From the NCBI GenBank assembly GCA_017964325.1, contig JAGCSE010000041.1, forward strand, positions 1 through 18,312: a DNA stretch of 18,312 bases, in the 5' to 3' direction. The position numbers were made by a program, and so were the translations under genes. A model generated the notes under the pieces. It had not been told where the DNA came from. It was given only the letters and a program-made list of their open reading frames with translations, and did not search any database. Position 1 is the stretch's first letter. Every line of letters starts with the position of its first letter. Source of the stretch: Victivallales bacterium. Lineage in GTDB: Bacteria > Verrucomicrobiota > Lentisphaeria > Oligosphaerales > Oligosphaeraceae. Positions 1-7,255 of the stretch are shown here, piece after piece.

Positions 1-510
1 GTTGTCATCGTCGTCATCATCATCACCGATGTGACGATTCTTTTCTTCAACTTCCTCGGCGGATTTCTTGGGCGACATCTCATTGAACATGACTGGGTAG
101 ATGCCTGTGATGACATGTTCGAAAAGGATGGCGCTGTGTGCGATGTGGAAGGCGATAAAGTCGATGTAGTCGTCATTTTGCGCTTCGAGATCATTGCCTG
201 AGAGGGACATGTAGAAACGGGGCTCACCTGTGTCGCAGTCCAGTTCGAAGGCGCCAAATGTGAGGTTGTGGTTGATGCGGGCGATGTATTCGGTGACGGC
301 CCTGAGGTTCTTCTTGACCAGTATATTGGATGTGACGAAGAACAACAGGTTTCTTTCCGTGACGCGTACCGTGGAGGTGATGGACGAGAAGAATGAATTC
401 ACTCTTGAGTGCATCGAGAAGTCGTTCATATCTTCGTCATACTTGTATTTCCATCCCCTATTCTCGAAAGTTTCTCTGACATATTTGATCATTAAGTCTT
501 GAATAAGCAT
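1..510 (-). CDS. YbjN-like protein with poly-Asp tail, partial (3' end beyond window)
   Basis: The reading frame opens at an ATG at 510 and stays open for 170 codons to the left edge, so the stop lies outside. An AAGGAGA ribosome site (about 523-516) precedes the ATG by about 7 bases and fixes the start. Residues 71-105 (VTEYIARINHNLTFGAFELD then CDTGEPRFYMSLSG) resemble the YbjN family, whose fold is like type III secretion chaperones and whose function is poorly known. The last visible residues are G, seven Asp, then Asn. No signal peptide or membrane segment is seen, so it should be cytosolic. It is a clear paralogue of the gene at 729-1271 and lies downstream of it on the same strand, 218 bp away, probably in one transcript. 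Family assignment rests on motif resemblance only; a role as chaperone or adaptor is inference. Confidence 0.7.
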   Translation of the reverse strand, partial: MLIQDLMIKYVRETFENRGWKYKYDEDMNDFSMHSRVNSFFSSITSTVRVTERNLLFFVTSNILVKKNLRAVTEYIARINHNLTFGAFELDCDTGEPRFYMSLSGNDLEAQNDDYIDFIAFHIAHSAILFEHVITGIYPVMFNEMSPKKSAEEVEEKNRHIGDDDDDDDN

Positions 511-610
511 AATGTTTCTCCTTTCCCGCTTTCCGTTTAGCCGTACAGAAGTGCTTGATATCGAACGCTTCATTGCAGCCCAGTATTCAAAATCAGAGGT
601 AAAACGAAGA

Positions 611-642
611 CCGGCCGTCCTTGCGGCGCAAGCGAGAGCCGG
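611..642. repeat. Two-tier GC-rich hairpin between the ybjN-like paralogues
   Basis: An outer stem CCGGC/GCCGG (611-615 with 638-642) encloses an inner stem CTTGC/GCAAG (620-624 with 628-632) around a 3-nt loop. There is no T-run on either side, so it is not a classic terminator. It resembles REP-type intergenic hairpins and could limit RNA decay between the two cistrons. No second copy was noticed in this window. Confidence 0.45.
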
Positions 643-728
643 CGACTTGTGCGAACGATTGTGAATGGTCCGCCATGTCCGTGCTTCGTTCTCCCCCCCT
701 CTTTATCGTTATGAATCAAATGCCGTTG

Positions 729-1271
729 TCATTCGGCGGAAATGCCAATGTCGTCATGACTGTCGTCATCGTCTTCTTCAGAGCCGATGTTGTCAATTTT
801 TTTCATCGTTTTCTCGGCGGCTTCTTTAGGAGTTTCCGCTTTGAACATGACCAACAGCATACCATTTGAAATATAATCAAAGAGAATACTGCTAAGTGCA
901 AGATGAGACGTAATATATTCATCAAGATTATCGGCGTTTGCCTCGATGTCATTGGCAGAGATAAAATGGAAATAATGATGATAGCCTGAATCGCAATCAA
1001 GTTTAAACGAGCCAAAATTGTTTAAGGAATAGTTGACACGTGCGATGAATTCCGTCGCCGCTTTGATGTTCTTCTTGACTTCTACATCAGACGAAACGAG
1101 AATGCAGATTCCTTTCTTCGCAACGTAAATGTTTAAAAGCATGGTATAATAAGAGGAATCATATTTTATCTGTTTTGAGAAAAGCTTTTCTTCTCCATCG
1201 TATTCGAAAATAAGTTTCTTGTTTTCAAAAACTTTCATGAGAGATTCGGTCATCTGTGCTTCTGTAAACAT
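729..1271 (-). CDS. YbjN-like protein with acidic C-terminus
   Basis: A 180-residue protein; its ATG at 1271 follows a strong AGGAGG site (TAGGAGGCCACGAAA before ATG). The central part (ATEFIARVNYSLNNFGSFKL, then DCDSGYHHYFHF) aligns by eye with residues 71-105 of the neighbouring paralogue and with the YbjN family pattern. The shared pattern is an Asn-containing helix end, G-F/K-F/E-L-D, then an aromatic strand. Residues 165-174 (EEDDDDSHDD) form an acidic tail, followed by IGISAE. No signal peptide or transmembrane segment is visible. The gene looks richer in A+T than its paralogue, which suggests unequal divergence after duplication. It is the first full gene after the promoter proposed at 1608-1636. 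The function is unknown; a role in protein binding or stress regulation is only family-level inference. Confidence 0.7.
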   Translation of the reverse strand: MFTEAQMTESLMKVFENKKLIFEYDGEEKLFSKQIKYDSSYYTMLLNIYVAKKGICILVSSDVEVKKNIKAATEFIARVNYSLNNFGSFKLDCDSGYHHYFHFISANDIEANADNLDEYITSHLALSSILFDYISNGMLLVMFKAETPKEAAEKTMKKIDNIGSEEDDDDSHDDIGISAE

Positions 1272-1510
1272 TTTCGTGGCCTCCTATTCCGCTTTCCGCC
1301 ATCGGGCTGTCGGAGACTGTGTTCGAGTACGGCATTTCCGCAGCAAACAAGTCTTTCAGCCGCTGTATATGCACGATAAACCAGAGGAAAAAGAAGAGCA
1401 TTTGCCTGTCTTTTTCGGTGAGAAAACAAGAGAAGACTACATTTGACGGTCGATCTTTTTGTGCCCCGTCTAGTTTGCGGCTTCCATTCCCCCTGTGGTC
1501 GTTGTCAATT

Positions 1511-1529
1511 AAAATAGTATTTTCAACAT
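1511..1529 (-). other. Six-codon leader-like mini-ORF with strong ribosome site
   Basis: On the minus strand GAGGAAAGGAGAATAAAATC precedes ATG at 1529. The frame reads M-L-K-I-L-F and then TAA. The ribosome site is as good as those of the real genes nearby, so the ATG may be used. It could be a leader peptide or the broken start of a lost gene. The peptide itself shows no run of one amino acid that would suggest classic attenuation. Confidence 0.3.
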
Positions 1530-1577
1530 GATTTTATTCTCCTTTCCTCTTTTAAGAGAATTGTCTCCCTTTCCTGA

Positions 1578-1596
1578 CGATAGAGGAAATCTATCG
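1578..1596. promoter_or_regulatory. Perfect inverted repeat, possible operator or 5' UTR hairpin
   Basis: Arms CGATAGA and TCTATCG flank a 5-nt centre. It lies just downstream of the candidate promoter of the ybjN-like genes, inside their predicted leader. No T-run follows on either strand, so termination is unlikely; a repressor site or RNA hairpin fits better. Confidence 0.4.
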
Positions 1597-1607
1597 ACAT
1601 TATTACT

Positions 1608-1636
1608 ACTTTAAATCATGTTTTGGGGAATTTCAA
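1608..1636 (-). promoter_or_regulatory. Candidate sigma70-type promoter for the ybjN-like genes
   Basis: On the minus strand TTGAAA (1636-1631) and TAAAGT (1613-1608) are 17 bp apart. The match to consensus is 5/6 and 4/6. It would start a transcript with a leader of roughly 330 nt before the ATG at 1271. The surrounding DNA is AT-rich, so chance matches are possible. Confidence 0.4.
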
Positions 1637-1699
1637 GTCCTGATTTGAAAATTTCTTGAAAAATCGTATTTTTTTGAATTATTCAGGCTGACTCTATGT

Positions 1700-2785
1700 T
1701 TATGCCTTGAATTCCATCCACAAATCCAATAGAGCCAATGCCAATGCCGCTTCCACGACTGGTACCGCACGCGGAGCAATGCATGGGTCATGACGGCCAG
1801 GCACGCTTAGTTTTGCATTTTCATGCGTCTGCATATCTACCGTATCCTGCTCCCTCGCAATGGATGGCGTCGGCTTCATCGCGACTTTCACGACGATCGG
1901 CATTCCGCTCGTTATGCCACCCAAAATGCCGCCGTGATGGTTGCTTGTCGTGACAATCCGTCCATCTTTCATCATAAACGGATCGTTATGCTCCGAACCA
2001 TGCAGTTCGGCGGCTCCCATTCCATAACCGAACTCAATGCCACGCACGGCTGGAATCCCGAACATCAGCGATGCAATCCTGTTCTCGACGCCGCCGAACA
2101 TCGGATCGCCCCAGCCTGCTGGAACACCGATTGCCGCCGCTTCAATCCGTCCACCAACAGAATCACCATTTGTTCGTGCCGCTTCGATTTCCTCCAGCAT
2201 CCGTTGTCCAACGGCTTCGTCCATAACAGGAAACGCTTTTTTCCCAGCCTGCAACAGTTCTTCCGCCGTCAACTCGACTTGGTTATATACGCAATCCCAA
2301 ACACTTCCAATGCTTAACAGATGCGCTCCCACCAAGATTCCGTGCCGTGCCAAAATCTGTTTTGCGATGCCGCCCGCAATGCACAACGGAGCCGTCAGAC
2401 GCCCCGAAAAATGGCCACCGCCCCGTGTGTCCTGCGCCCCGCCATAACGCATTTCCGCCGTGTAGTCAGCATGACCGGGCCGCGGCAGCCAACGCATCGC
2501 TGAATAATCCTTGCTTCGCGTGTCTGAATTGCGAATCAGCGCAGCCAGCGGCGCGCCAGTCGTGTAGCCGTCCAGCATACCCGACAGGATTTCTGGGGCA
2601 TCCGCCTCTTTACGTGCTGTCGCGTATATCCCCTGTCCAGGAGCCCGCCGCGCCATAAATGTCTGCAATTCATCCAAATCTATCGCTTCACCAGACGGCA
2701 TTCCATCCATGACAATTCCAATGCTGTTGCCGTGCGATTCGCCGAATATTTGAATGTGAATGTAATTTCCCCAAGTCGATGACAT
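1700..2785 (-). CDS. aroC: Chorismate synthase
   Basis: Converts 5-enolpyruvylshikimate-3-phosphate to chorismate with reduced FMN, the last common step to the aromatic amino acids; cytosolic. The 361-residue protein has the family signature GESHG (15-19), an early R-R-A-P-G-Q-G segment, the G-G-G-H-F-S-G-R stretch and, near the end, G-R-H-D-P-C-I-A-P-R-A-V-P-V. Length is normal for the family. The open frame extends upstream to 2938, but that extension lies in another frame of aroA and lacks aroC homology. The ATG at 2785 gives the canonical opening SSTWGNYIHIQIFGESHG and has a GGAG site (2796-2793) 7 bases before it. The aroA stop ends one base upstream, so the two genes are surely cotranscribed and probably translationally coupled. 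Confidence 0.95.
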   Translation of the reverse strand: MSSTWGNYIHIQIFGESHGNSIGIVMDGMPSGEAIDLDELQTFMARRAPGQGIYATARKEADAPEILSGMLDGYTTGAPLAALIRNSDTRSKDYSAMRWLPRPGHADYTAEMRYGGAQDTRGGGHFSGRLTAPLCIAGGIAKQILARHGILVGAHLLSIGSVWDCVYNQVELTAEELLQAGKKAFPVMDEAVGQRMLEEIEAARTNGDSVGGRIEAAAIGVPAGWGDPMFGGVENRIASLMFGIPAVRGIEFGYGMGAAELHGSEHNDPFMMKDGRIVTTSNHHGGILGGITSGMPIVVKVAMKPTPSIAREQDTVDMQTHENAKLSVPGRHDPCIAPRAVPVVEAALALALLDLWMEFKA

Positions 2786-2786
2786 G

Positions 2787-4022
2787 TTATTTCTCCAATT
2801 TCCTATAGTCTTCCATGAAAGTCGGATACGACTTGTCGATGGCTTTGAATCCATCAAATTGGACGGATTCTTCGGAAATGCAGGACGCCAACACGGCCGC
2901 CATGACAAGCCGATGGTCGTTCGCGATTTCGCATTCACCGCCTTTCAGACGGCCTGTTCCCTGTACAGCCAGCCAGTCTGGCCCATCTTCGACCTTGCCC
3001 CCCAACGCCTTAAGCAATGCAGCAACCGTCGCCAAACGGTCGCTTTCTTTTAGTCGCAAGCGTCCTGCGTTGACAAAACGCGTCTCGCCGTCGGCAACTG
3101 CTGCCACAATGGACAGTACGGGCAACAGGTCGGGAATGTCACGCATATCAAGTTCGATGCCCTTTAGTGTTCCACGCGAGACAGTTATGGCATTGTCTTC
3201 AATCGTTACGATAGCTCCGAACTGTCGCAGGATATCCACAATCGCGCGATCGCCTTGTGCACTATCCATGTCCAGGCCTGTCATCGTCACAGGCCCGCTC
3301 AAAGCACCAGCCGCCAACCACATTGCCGCATTGGACCAGTCGCCGCCAACCATTATTTCCCTTGGGGAACGAAACTTTTGGCCTCCTTTCACAAGTCCCT
3401 CAGCCTGAACATCAAACAACGACAATGTTTTTTTTGTCATATCGACATATCCTGTTGATTCCAGGGGAGTTGTCAAACGAATTTTACTGTCACCGTTCAG
3501 CAGAGGCAATGTGAACATAAGTCCGGTGACATATTGTGAACTGACATTTCCAGGAAGCTCGTATGTTCCTGCCGTCAATTCACCTGTGACTTCAAATGGC
3601 AGCTTGTCGCCATCAATCGCGGCTCCATGGTTACGTAAAACGCGTAGCAAATCGGACATTGGACGTTCGGGAAGCCGTCCGCCGCCTGTCACATGGACGC
3701 GTTTTCCGCCATGCACAAGTGCAGAAATGACAGGTAAAAGGAATCGTAGTGTTGAACCGCTTTCCCCGCAATCCACTACGGCTTCCGATGGCACGTCATG
3801 AATCGGAGTCATTAGAACGCCATCAGCTGTCCTTTCAAATTTCGCGCCCAACGCACACAAGGCGTTCAATGTCGCCAAAATGTCATTGGACATTTTCGAC
3901 AGATTTCGCACTAGCGTCGGCTTGTCCGCCAACGCCGCCGCAATCAACGCACGATGTGCCTCCGCCTTTGCGGGAATCGCCGCCACGTTGCCAGATATCG
4001 ACTTCGGTTCAAAAATCATCAT
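2787..4022 (-). CDS. aroA: 3-phosphoshikimate 1-carboxyvinyltransferase (EPSP synthase)
   Basis: Joins phosphoenolpyruvate to shikimate-3-phosphate, the step before chorismate synthase. The 411 residues form a complete enzyme. Visible family motifs are GESGSTLRF (86-94), SSQYVTG (161-167), D298 in DIPDLLP (catalytic Asp), LKESDR (324-329, with the active-site Glu), NDHR (368-371) and SYPTF (399-403 region). The substrate-binding segment that usually reads K-S-x-x-x-R is K19-A-E-A-H-R24, so the usual Ser is Ala. Two tandem ATG codons (4022, 4019) are possible starts and neither has a clear Shine-Dalgarno site. A good promoter lies 46 bp upstream. The gene heads the aroA-aroC operon. Confidence 0.95.
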   Translation of the reverse strand: MMIFEPKSISGNVAAIPAKAEAHRALIAAALADKPTLVRNLSKMSNDILATLNALCALGAKFERTADGVLMTPIHDVPSEAVVDCGESGSTLRFLLPVISALVHGGKRVHVTGGGRLPERPMSDLLRVLRNHGAAIDGDKLPFEVTGELTAGTYELPGNVSSQYVTGLMFTLPLLNGDSKIRLTTPLESTGYVDMTKKTLSLFDVQAEGLVKGGQKFRSPREIMVGGDWSNAAMWLAAGALSGPVTMTGLDMDSAQGDRAIVDILRQFGAIVTIEDNAITVSRGTLKGIELDMRDIPDLLPVLSIVAAVADGETRFVNAGRLRLKESDRLATVAALLKALGGKVEDGPDWLAVQGTGRLKGGECEIANDHRLVMAAVLASCISEESVQFDGFKAIDKSYPTFMEDYRKLEK

Positions 4023-4049
4023 GTTTTTGAAAATATTGAATGGTTCAAC

Positions 4050-4077
4050 TTGAAAACTGACTGATACATTATATCAT
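4050..4077 (+). promoter_or_regulatory. Candidate promoter for the alpha/beta hydrolase
   Basis: TTGAAA (4050-4055) and TATCAT (4072-4077) are separated by 16 bp; each matches consensus at 5 of 6 bases. The -10 hexamer overlaps the -10 of the divergent aroA promoter by two bases, so the two promoters probably cannot be occupied together. Confidence 0.45.
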
Positions 4078-4095
4078 ATTTAAGATAAAAAACAA
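4068..4095 (-). promoter_or_regulatory. Candidate promoter for aroA-aroC
   Basis: On the minus strand a perfect TATAAT (4073-4068) lies 16 bp after TTGTTT (4095-4090). Predicted transcription would begin about 35-40 nt before the aroA start. The -10 box overlaps that of the divergent hydrolase promoter. Confidence 0.5.
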
Positions 4096-4155
4096 ACAAT
4101 GGTAACAATTATTTATACGGCATTCCCTGCCGCACTTTTCAAAAAAGGACATCTC

Positions 4156-5031
4156 ATGAAAGCCGAATGGAACGTTTTTCCGCATCTCTGCCACACGCCG
4201 AATGGCGACATCAGCATCCGCGTCTATTGCTATCTGCCCAAAGGCCAGACCAATGAACTGCCTATCTTATTCTATGTCCATGGTTTAGGCGGTGGAAACA
4301 AAGACAAAGGCAATGGCGCGGAATGGCTTGGAACATTCGCCGAAGAACATCACCATGTCGTTGTCGCTCCCGCGTTTCCGCGGGATGAATTCCCCAGCGA
4401 GTTCTACCAGCTCGGCACCATTTCCGCTTCCATGGATTCGTATGTTCCTGTCCCAGAAGAATTTTGGGTTTACAACAACATCGAGCAACTCTTCGACCGC
4501 GTCAAGGGGATGCTCGCTTCCAAATGCGAGACATACAAGATTTTTGGTCATTCAGCCGGCGGGCAGTTCGTCCATCGCTTCCTCAACGCCATGCCAGACG
4601 CACGCGTCAGCCGTGCCGTCGCCGCCAATCCAGGCTCGTGGACGTTCCCAGTCGCTGATGGCAAAATCGACGATACAGGAGCCGTTTACGGCTGGCCAGC
4701 CACTGTGAAAGACACACCGCTTGCGGATGAGAAACACCTTAAGTCCTTCTTCGCACGCAAGATGCTGGTCGAACTCGGAGAAGCGGACATCAAAAGCCTA
4801 AAAGAAACATACGCTGCTGGTACGGGCGGGACAAGCTTCATGAATCTGCCCGGAATGTGTGCGCAGGGCGACTGCCGCTTCGACCGCGGCATGACCTATT
4901 GGAAACGTGCACACGAATACGCCGCCGCCAACGGCTATGAATGCAACTGGGAGCTCCTCCGCGTTCCAGAAGTCGCCCATGAAGGCAAGAAGATGTTTGC
5001 CGCTTGTATCGACTGGCTGCTTGCTGACTAA
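4156..5031 (+). CDS. Alpha/beta-hydrolase fold protein
   Basis: A serine-hydrolase-type protein of 291 residues. HGLGGG (42-47) fits the oxyanion-hole loop, GHSAGG (131-136) is the nucleophile elbow with Ser133, and His275 in PEVAHEG is the likely catalytic His. The acid is probably in the ELGEAD stretch (206-211). The arrangement recalls feruloyl-esterase/PHB-depolymerase-like hydrolases, but the substrate cannot be told from sequence. The start at 4156 is preferred because AAAAAAGGA precedes it with 6-base spacing. An in-frame ATG at 4099 would add 19 residues with no ribosome site. No signal peptide is seen, so it is probably cytosolic. It stands alone on the plus strand between aroA (divergent) and argF (convergent). 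Confidence 0.8.
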   Translation: MKAEWNVFPHLCHTPNGDISIRVYCYLPKGQTNELPILFYVHGLGGGNKDKGNGAEWLGTFAEEHHHVVVAPAFPRDEFPSEFYQLGTISASMDSYVPVPEEFWVYNNIEQLFDRVKGMLASKCETYKIFGHSAGGQFVHRFLNAMPDARVSRAVAANPGSWTFPVADGKIDDTGAVYGWPATVKDTPLADEKHLKSFFARKMLVELGEADIKSLKETYAAGTGGTSFMNLPGMCAQGDCRFDRGMTYWKRAHEYAAANGYECNWELLRVPEVAHEGKKMFAACIDWLLAD

Positions 5032-5149
5032 ATAAACGCTTGTTCTGCAAAGACTAAAAGGCCAAAACTTAAAAACAAAATGATTCGTTAGGCAGAGAGG
5101 CAAGAACTTTTTTGACAGCATGGCTGTTTGTACAAAAAATATGGAAAAA

Positions 5150-5186
5150 GGGCTGTTGCAAGTTTTTTGAGTTGTTGCAACAGCCC
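5150..5186 (-). terminator. Strong hairpin terminator of argB-argF
   Basis: Perfect 12-bp arms, GGGCTGTTGCAA (5150-5161) and TTGCAACAGCCC (5175-5186), enclose a 13-nt loop. Read on the minus strand the stem is followed at once by TTTTTCC, a classic intrinsic terminator just after the argF stop. On the plus strand no T-run follows, so its use by the hydrolase gene is less certain. Confidence 0.85.
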
Positions 5187-5197
5187 CTTGAGAAATT

Positions 5198-6211
5198 CTA
5201 GGCTAAAGACGCCAGAATCATCGCCTTGATCGTGTGCATCCGATTCTCCGCTTCATCGAAAACTTTGGAGAAATCGGACTCGAACACATCGTCCGTAACT
5301 TCCATCGCACCAGTGTCCTTGCTGACTTCTGTCTTGTTATCATGGAACGCCGGAAGGCAGTGCAGGAAAATAACTTGCTTCTTTTCAAGATTACCCGTCG
5401 CCTTCACAAGGTCCATGTTGACCTGATACGGTTTCAGCAGTTTCATGCGTTGCTGGAACATCGCCTCTTCGCCCATGGAGACCCATACATCCGTATAGAT
5501 GACGTTCACGCCTGCAATTCCCTTCATTGGATCGTGTTCGACCGTCACCGTGCTGCCGTTCCGCGCCGCCGCTTCCTTTGCCGCCGCCAATACGCCTGCT
5601 TCTGGTGAAAGTTCCGCTGGGCAGATATCGACCATATCGACACCAGCCTTTGCGCAACCGACCATCAATGAATTACATACGTTATTGCGACCGTCTCCGA
5701 CAAATGCGACCTTCAGCCCCTTCAAATGGCCGAAATATTCTTTCATCGTCTGCAAATCCGCGAGAATCTGCGTTGGATGCCATTCATCTGTCAAGCCATT
5801 CCAGACGGGTACGCCCGAATATTTCGCCAATCCTTCAACGGTCTCCTGCTTGAAGCCGCGGAAGAGGATGCCGTCGAAAAAACGCCCCAGCACGCGAGCC
5901 GAATCTGCAACGGATTCCTTCTTGCCGAAATGGCTGTCGCTCTGGCCGAGATATTCAGCGTTTGCGCCTTCGTCCCGTACGGCGCACAACGTCGCGCAGC
6001 GTGTCCGCGTCGATGACTTCTGGAAGATTAAACAGATGTTGCGGCCGCGCAGGAACGGATTGACCAGATGGCCGTTCGTCTTCTTCCGTTCTTTCAGATC
6101 TATCGCCAGATCAACAAGATCAAGCATCTGCTTGTCCGAAAGGTCAAGCAACCGTAGCAGGCTTTTGCCCGTCATGCCGATGTTACGGATTTTTTCCAGC
6201 AGTTCTGTCAT
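5198..6211 (-). CDS. argF: Ornithine carbamoyltransferase
   Basis: Makes citrulline from ornithine and carbamoyl phosphate in arginine synthesis; cytosolic, usually a trimer. The 337-residue protein carries SSTRTR (66-71) for carbamoyl phosphate, HPTQ (145-148), the ornithine loop DVWVSMGEE (241-249) and HCLPAFHD (284-291). The layout, including KKESVADSARVLGR, matches the longer E. coli-type biosynthetic enzyme. The ATG at 6211 follows AAAAAGGAAAACATATT, an acceptable ribosome site. It lies 30 bp after argB and ends just before a strong terminator, so it is the last gene of an argB-argF unit. A catabolic role is less likely because no arcA or arcC gene is nearby. Confidence 0.93.
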   Translation of the reverse strand: MTELLEKIRNIGMTGKSLLRLLDLSDKQMLDLVDLAIDLKERKKTNGHLVNPFLRGRNICLIFQKSSTRTRCATLCAVRDEGANAEYLGQSDSHFGKKESVADSARVLGRFFDGILFRGFKQETVEGLAKYSGVPVWNGLTDEWHPTQILADLQTMKEYFGHLKGLKVAFVGDGRNNVCNSLMVGCAKAGVDMVDICPAELSPEAGVLAAAKEAAARNGSTVTVEHDPMKGIAGVNVIYTDVWVSMGEEAMFQQRMKLLKPYQVNMDLVKATGNLEKKQVIFLHCLPAFHDNKTEVSKDTGAMEVTDDVFESDFSKVFDEAENRMHTIKAMILASLA

Positions 6212-6241
6212 AATATGTTTTCCTTTTTAGGCAAGATGTTG

Positions 6242-7117
6242 TTATGGAACAATTTCCGTTCCGATTCCGTGATCCGTGAAGATTTCCAGAAGCAGCGAAT
6301 GTCGCAGTCGTCCATCCACTAAATGGACTTTGCCGACACCTGCCCGAATCGCCTCCGCAGCAGAATTCAATTTCGGAATCATGCCACCCGAAATGACGCC
6401 TTCTTCCGCAAGATGCGGAATGTCACCGACTTTAATCGTTGCCACGAGGCTTGATTCATCTTTTGGATTGCGAAGCACGCCTGGCACGTCGCTTAAAAAC
6501 ACAAGTTTGCGGACTTTCAACTGCGCCGCGATGACACATGCCGCCATGTCCGCGTTCACGTTATAAACCCGCCCGTCCATGTCGCAAGCCAACGGTGCGA
6601 TCACGGGGATACGACCGCGTTCCAGCAACCATTTAATCTGCAGGGCATCGACATTTACAACTTTCCCTACGTGGCCGATATCCAGCTCCTCGCCTGTTTC
6701 TTTGTCTTTCGTCGTGATGCGTTGTCCGCGTAGTACATTCTTGCCTGACACGGGGGAGGGTTCCGCGCCAAATTCCTCTAGAATACGCACAAGGTCCGCA
6801 TTGACAACATTATGCAACACATCATCGACGACGCGTATCGTCCTGTCGCACGTATAGCGTAATCCGTTTACGAATTTCGTCGGAATCGCCTGTCGTTCCA
6901 ATTCCGCGCTGATGGCCTTGCCGCCGCCATGCACGACGATTGGCTTCATGCCCGCGCTTGCCATGAAGACGATATCTTTCAGCACACTACGCGTCACTTC
7001 AGGCACTTCCATCGCCGAACCGCCGAATTTCACGAGAACGACCGCGTTGTGGAACGCTTGGATGTACGGTAGCGCTTCTATCAGAACGTCCGCTTTTTCT
7101 ATCAGTTTTTGCATCAT
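6242..7117 (-). CDS. argB: Acetylglutamate kinase
   Basis: Phosphorylates N-acetyl-L-glutamate, the second step of arginine synthesis. Residues are counted from the ATG at 7117 (291 aa): KFGGSAM (30-36), HGGGK (63-67) and NGLR (84-87) are the nucleotide and substrate loops. The last third has the amino-acid-kinase pattern SDVPGVL and EEGVISGGMIPKL. The N-terminal helix LIEKADVLIEALPYIQAF is typical of hexameric, arginine-inhibited enzymes, so feedback inhibition by arginine is inferred. The frame also has an upstream ATG at 7153, but that codon overlaps a likely -10 box. The 7117 start has AAAGGTGA 8 bases before it. It heads the argB-argF operon and diverges from the STAS gene. Confidence 0.93.
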   Translation of the reverse strand: MMQKLIEKADVLIEALPYIQAFHNAVVLVKFGGSAMEVPEVTRSVLKDIVFMASAGMKPIVVHGGGKAISAELERQAIPTKFVNGLRYTCDRTIRVVDDVLHNVVNADLVRILEEFGAEPSPVSGKNVLRGQRITTKDKETGEELDIGHVGKVVNVDALQIKWLLERGRIPVIAPLACDMDGRVYNVNADMAACVIAAQLKVRKLVFLSDVPGVLRNPKDESSLVATIKVGDIPHLAEEGVISGGMIPKLNSAAEAIRAGVGKVHLVDGRLRHSLLLEIFTDHGIGTEIVP

Positions 7118-7151
7118 CAATGTCACCTTTTGTTCATTGGTAGGGTTATAC

Positions 7152-7185
7152 ATTATAATATATAGGTATAAAACGCTTCATTCAA
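7152..7185 (-). promoter_or_regulatory. Candidate promoter for argB-argF
   Basis: On the minus strand TTGAAT (7185-7180) is 17 bp from TATATT (7162-7157); the overlapping TATAAT (7157-7152) is a perfect -10 but gives a 22-bp spacer. Either choice places transcription start near or after the upstream ATG at 7153, which favours translation from 7117. Confidence 0.45.
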
Positions 7186-7227
7186 TGTTTTTTATGTCAA
7201 TTCATGAAAACTATCTCCTCTGTACGC

Positions 7228-7255
7228 TTGCAAATTAACCGCATTGAAGTATTTT
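7228..7255 (+). promoter_or_regulatory. Weak candidate promoter for the STAS gene
   Basis: TTGCAA (7228-7233) and TATTTT (7250-7255) are 16 bp apart, matching consensus at 4-5 and 4 of 6 bases. It is the best plus-strand pair I see in the argB-STAS gap and would give a leader of about 80 nt. Confidence 0.3.

Larger units (their letters stand above)
1272..1699. other. 428-bp gap with leader, hairpin and mini-ORF; no convincing gene
   Basis: This gap separates the aroC stop from the ybjN-like pair. On the minus strand it holds a promoter candidate (1636-1608), a perfect 7-bp hairpin (1578-1596), and a strong ribosome site AGGAAAGGAGAATAAAATC before an ATG at 1529. That ATG opens only six codons, MLKILF, then a stop. 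Another minus-strand frame from about 1412 begins MLFFFLWFIVHIQRL but has no ribosome site and overlaps the next gene. The half near aroC is AT-rich; I see no good aroC terminator there. Confidence 0.5.

Noticed and set aside
1..24. GTC/ATC triplet run as a microsatellite
   Set aside because: It is the reverse complement of mixed GAT/GAC Asp codons at a protein end and is better explained as a coding acidic tail.
230..502. 90-codon plus-strand open frame near the left edge
   Set aside because: The minus-strand frame in the same place is a paralogue of the neighbouring gene with a good ribosome site, so this is its shadow.
1322..1412. Minus-strand frame starting MLFFFLWFIVHIQRL
   Set aside because: It looks like a small membrane peptide but has no ribosome site and runs out of frame into the ybjN-like gene.
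2786..2938. N-terminal extension of aroC to a start at 2938
   Set aside because: It lies wholly within aroA in another frame, has no chorismate synthase homology, and the ATG at 2785 has a good ribosome site and the canonical N-terminus.
5499..6230. 243-codon open frame on the plus strand
   Set aside because: It is antisense to argF and shows only Ser/Arg/Pro-rich shadow composition.
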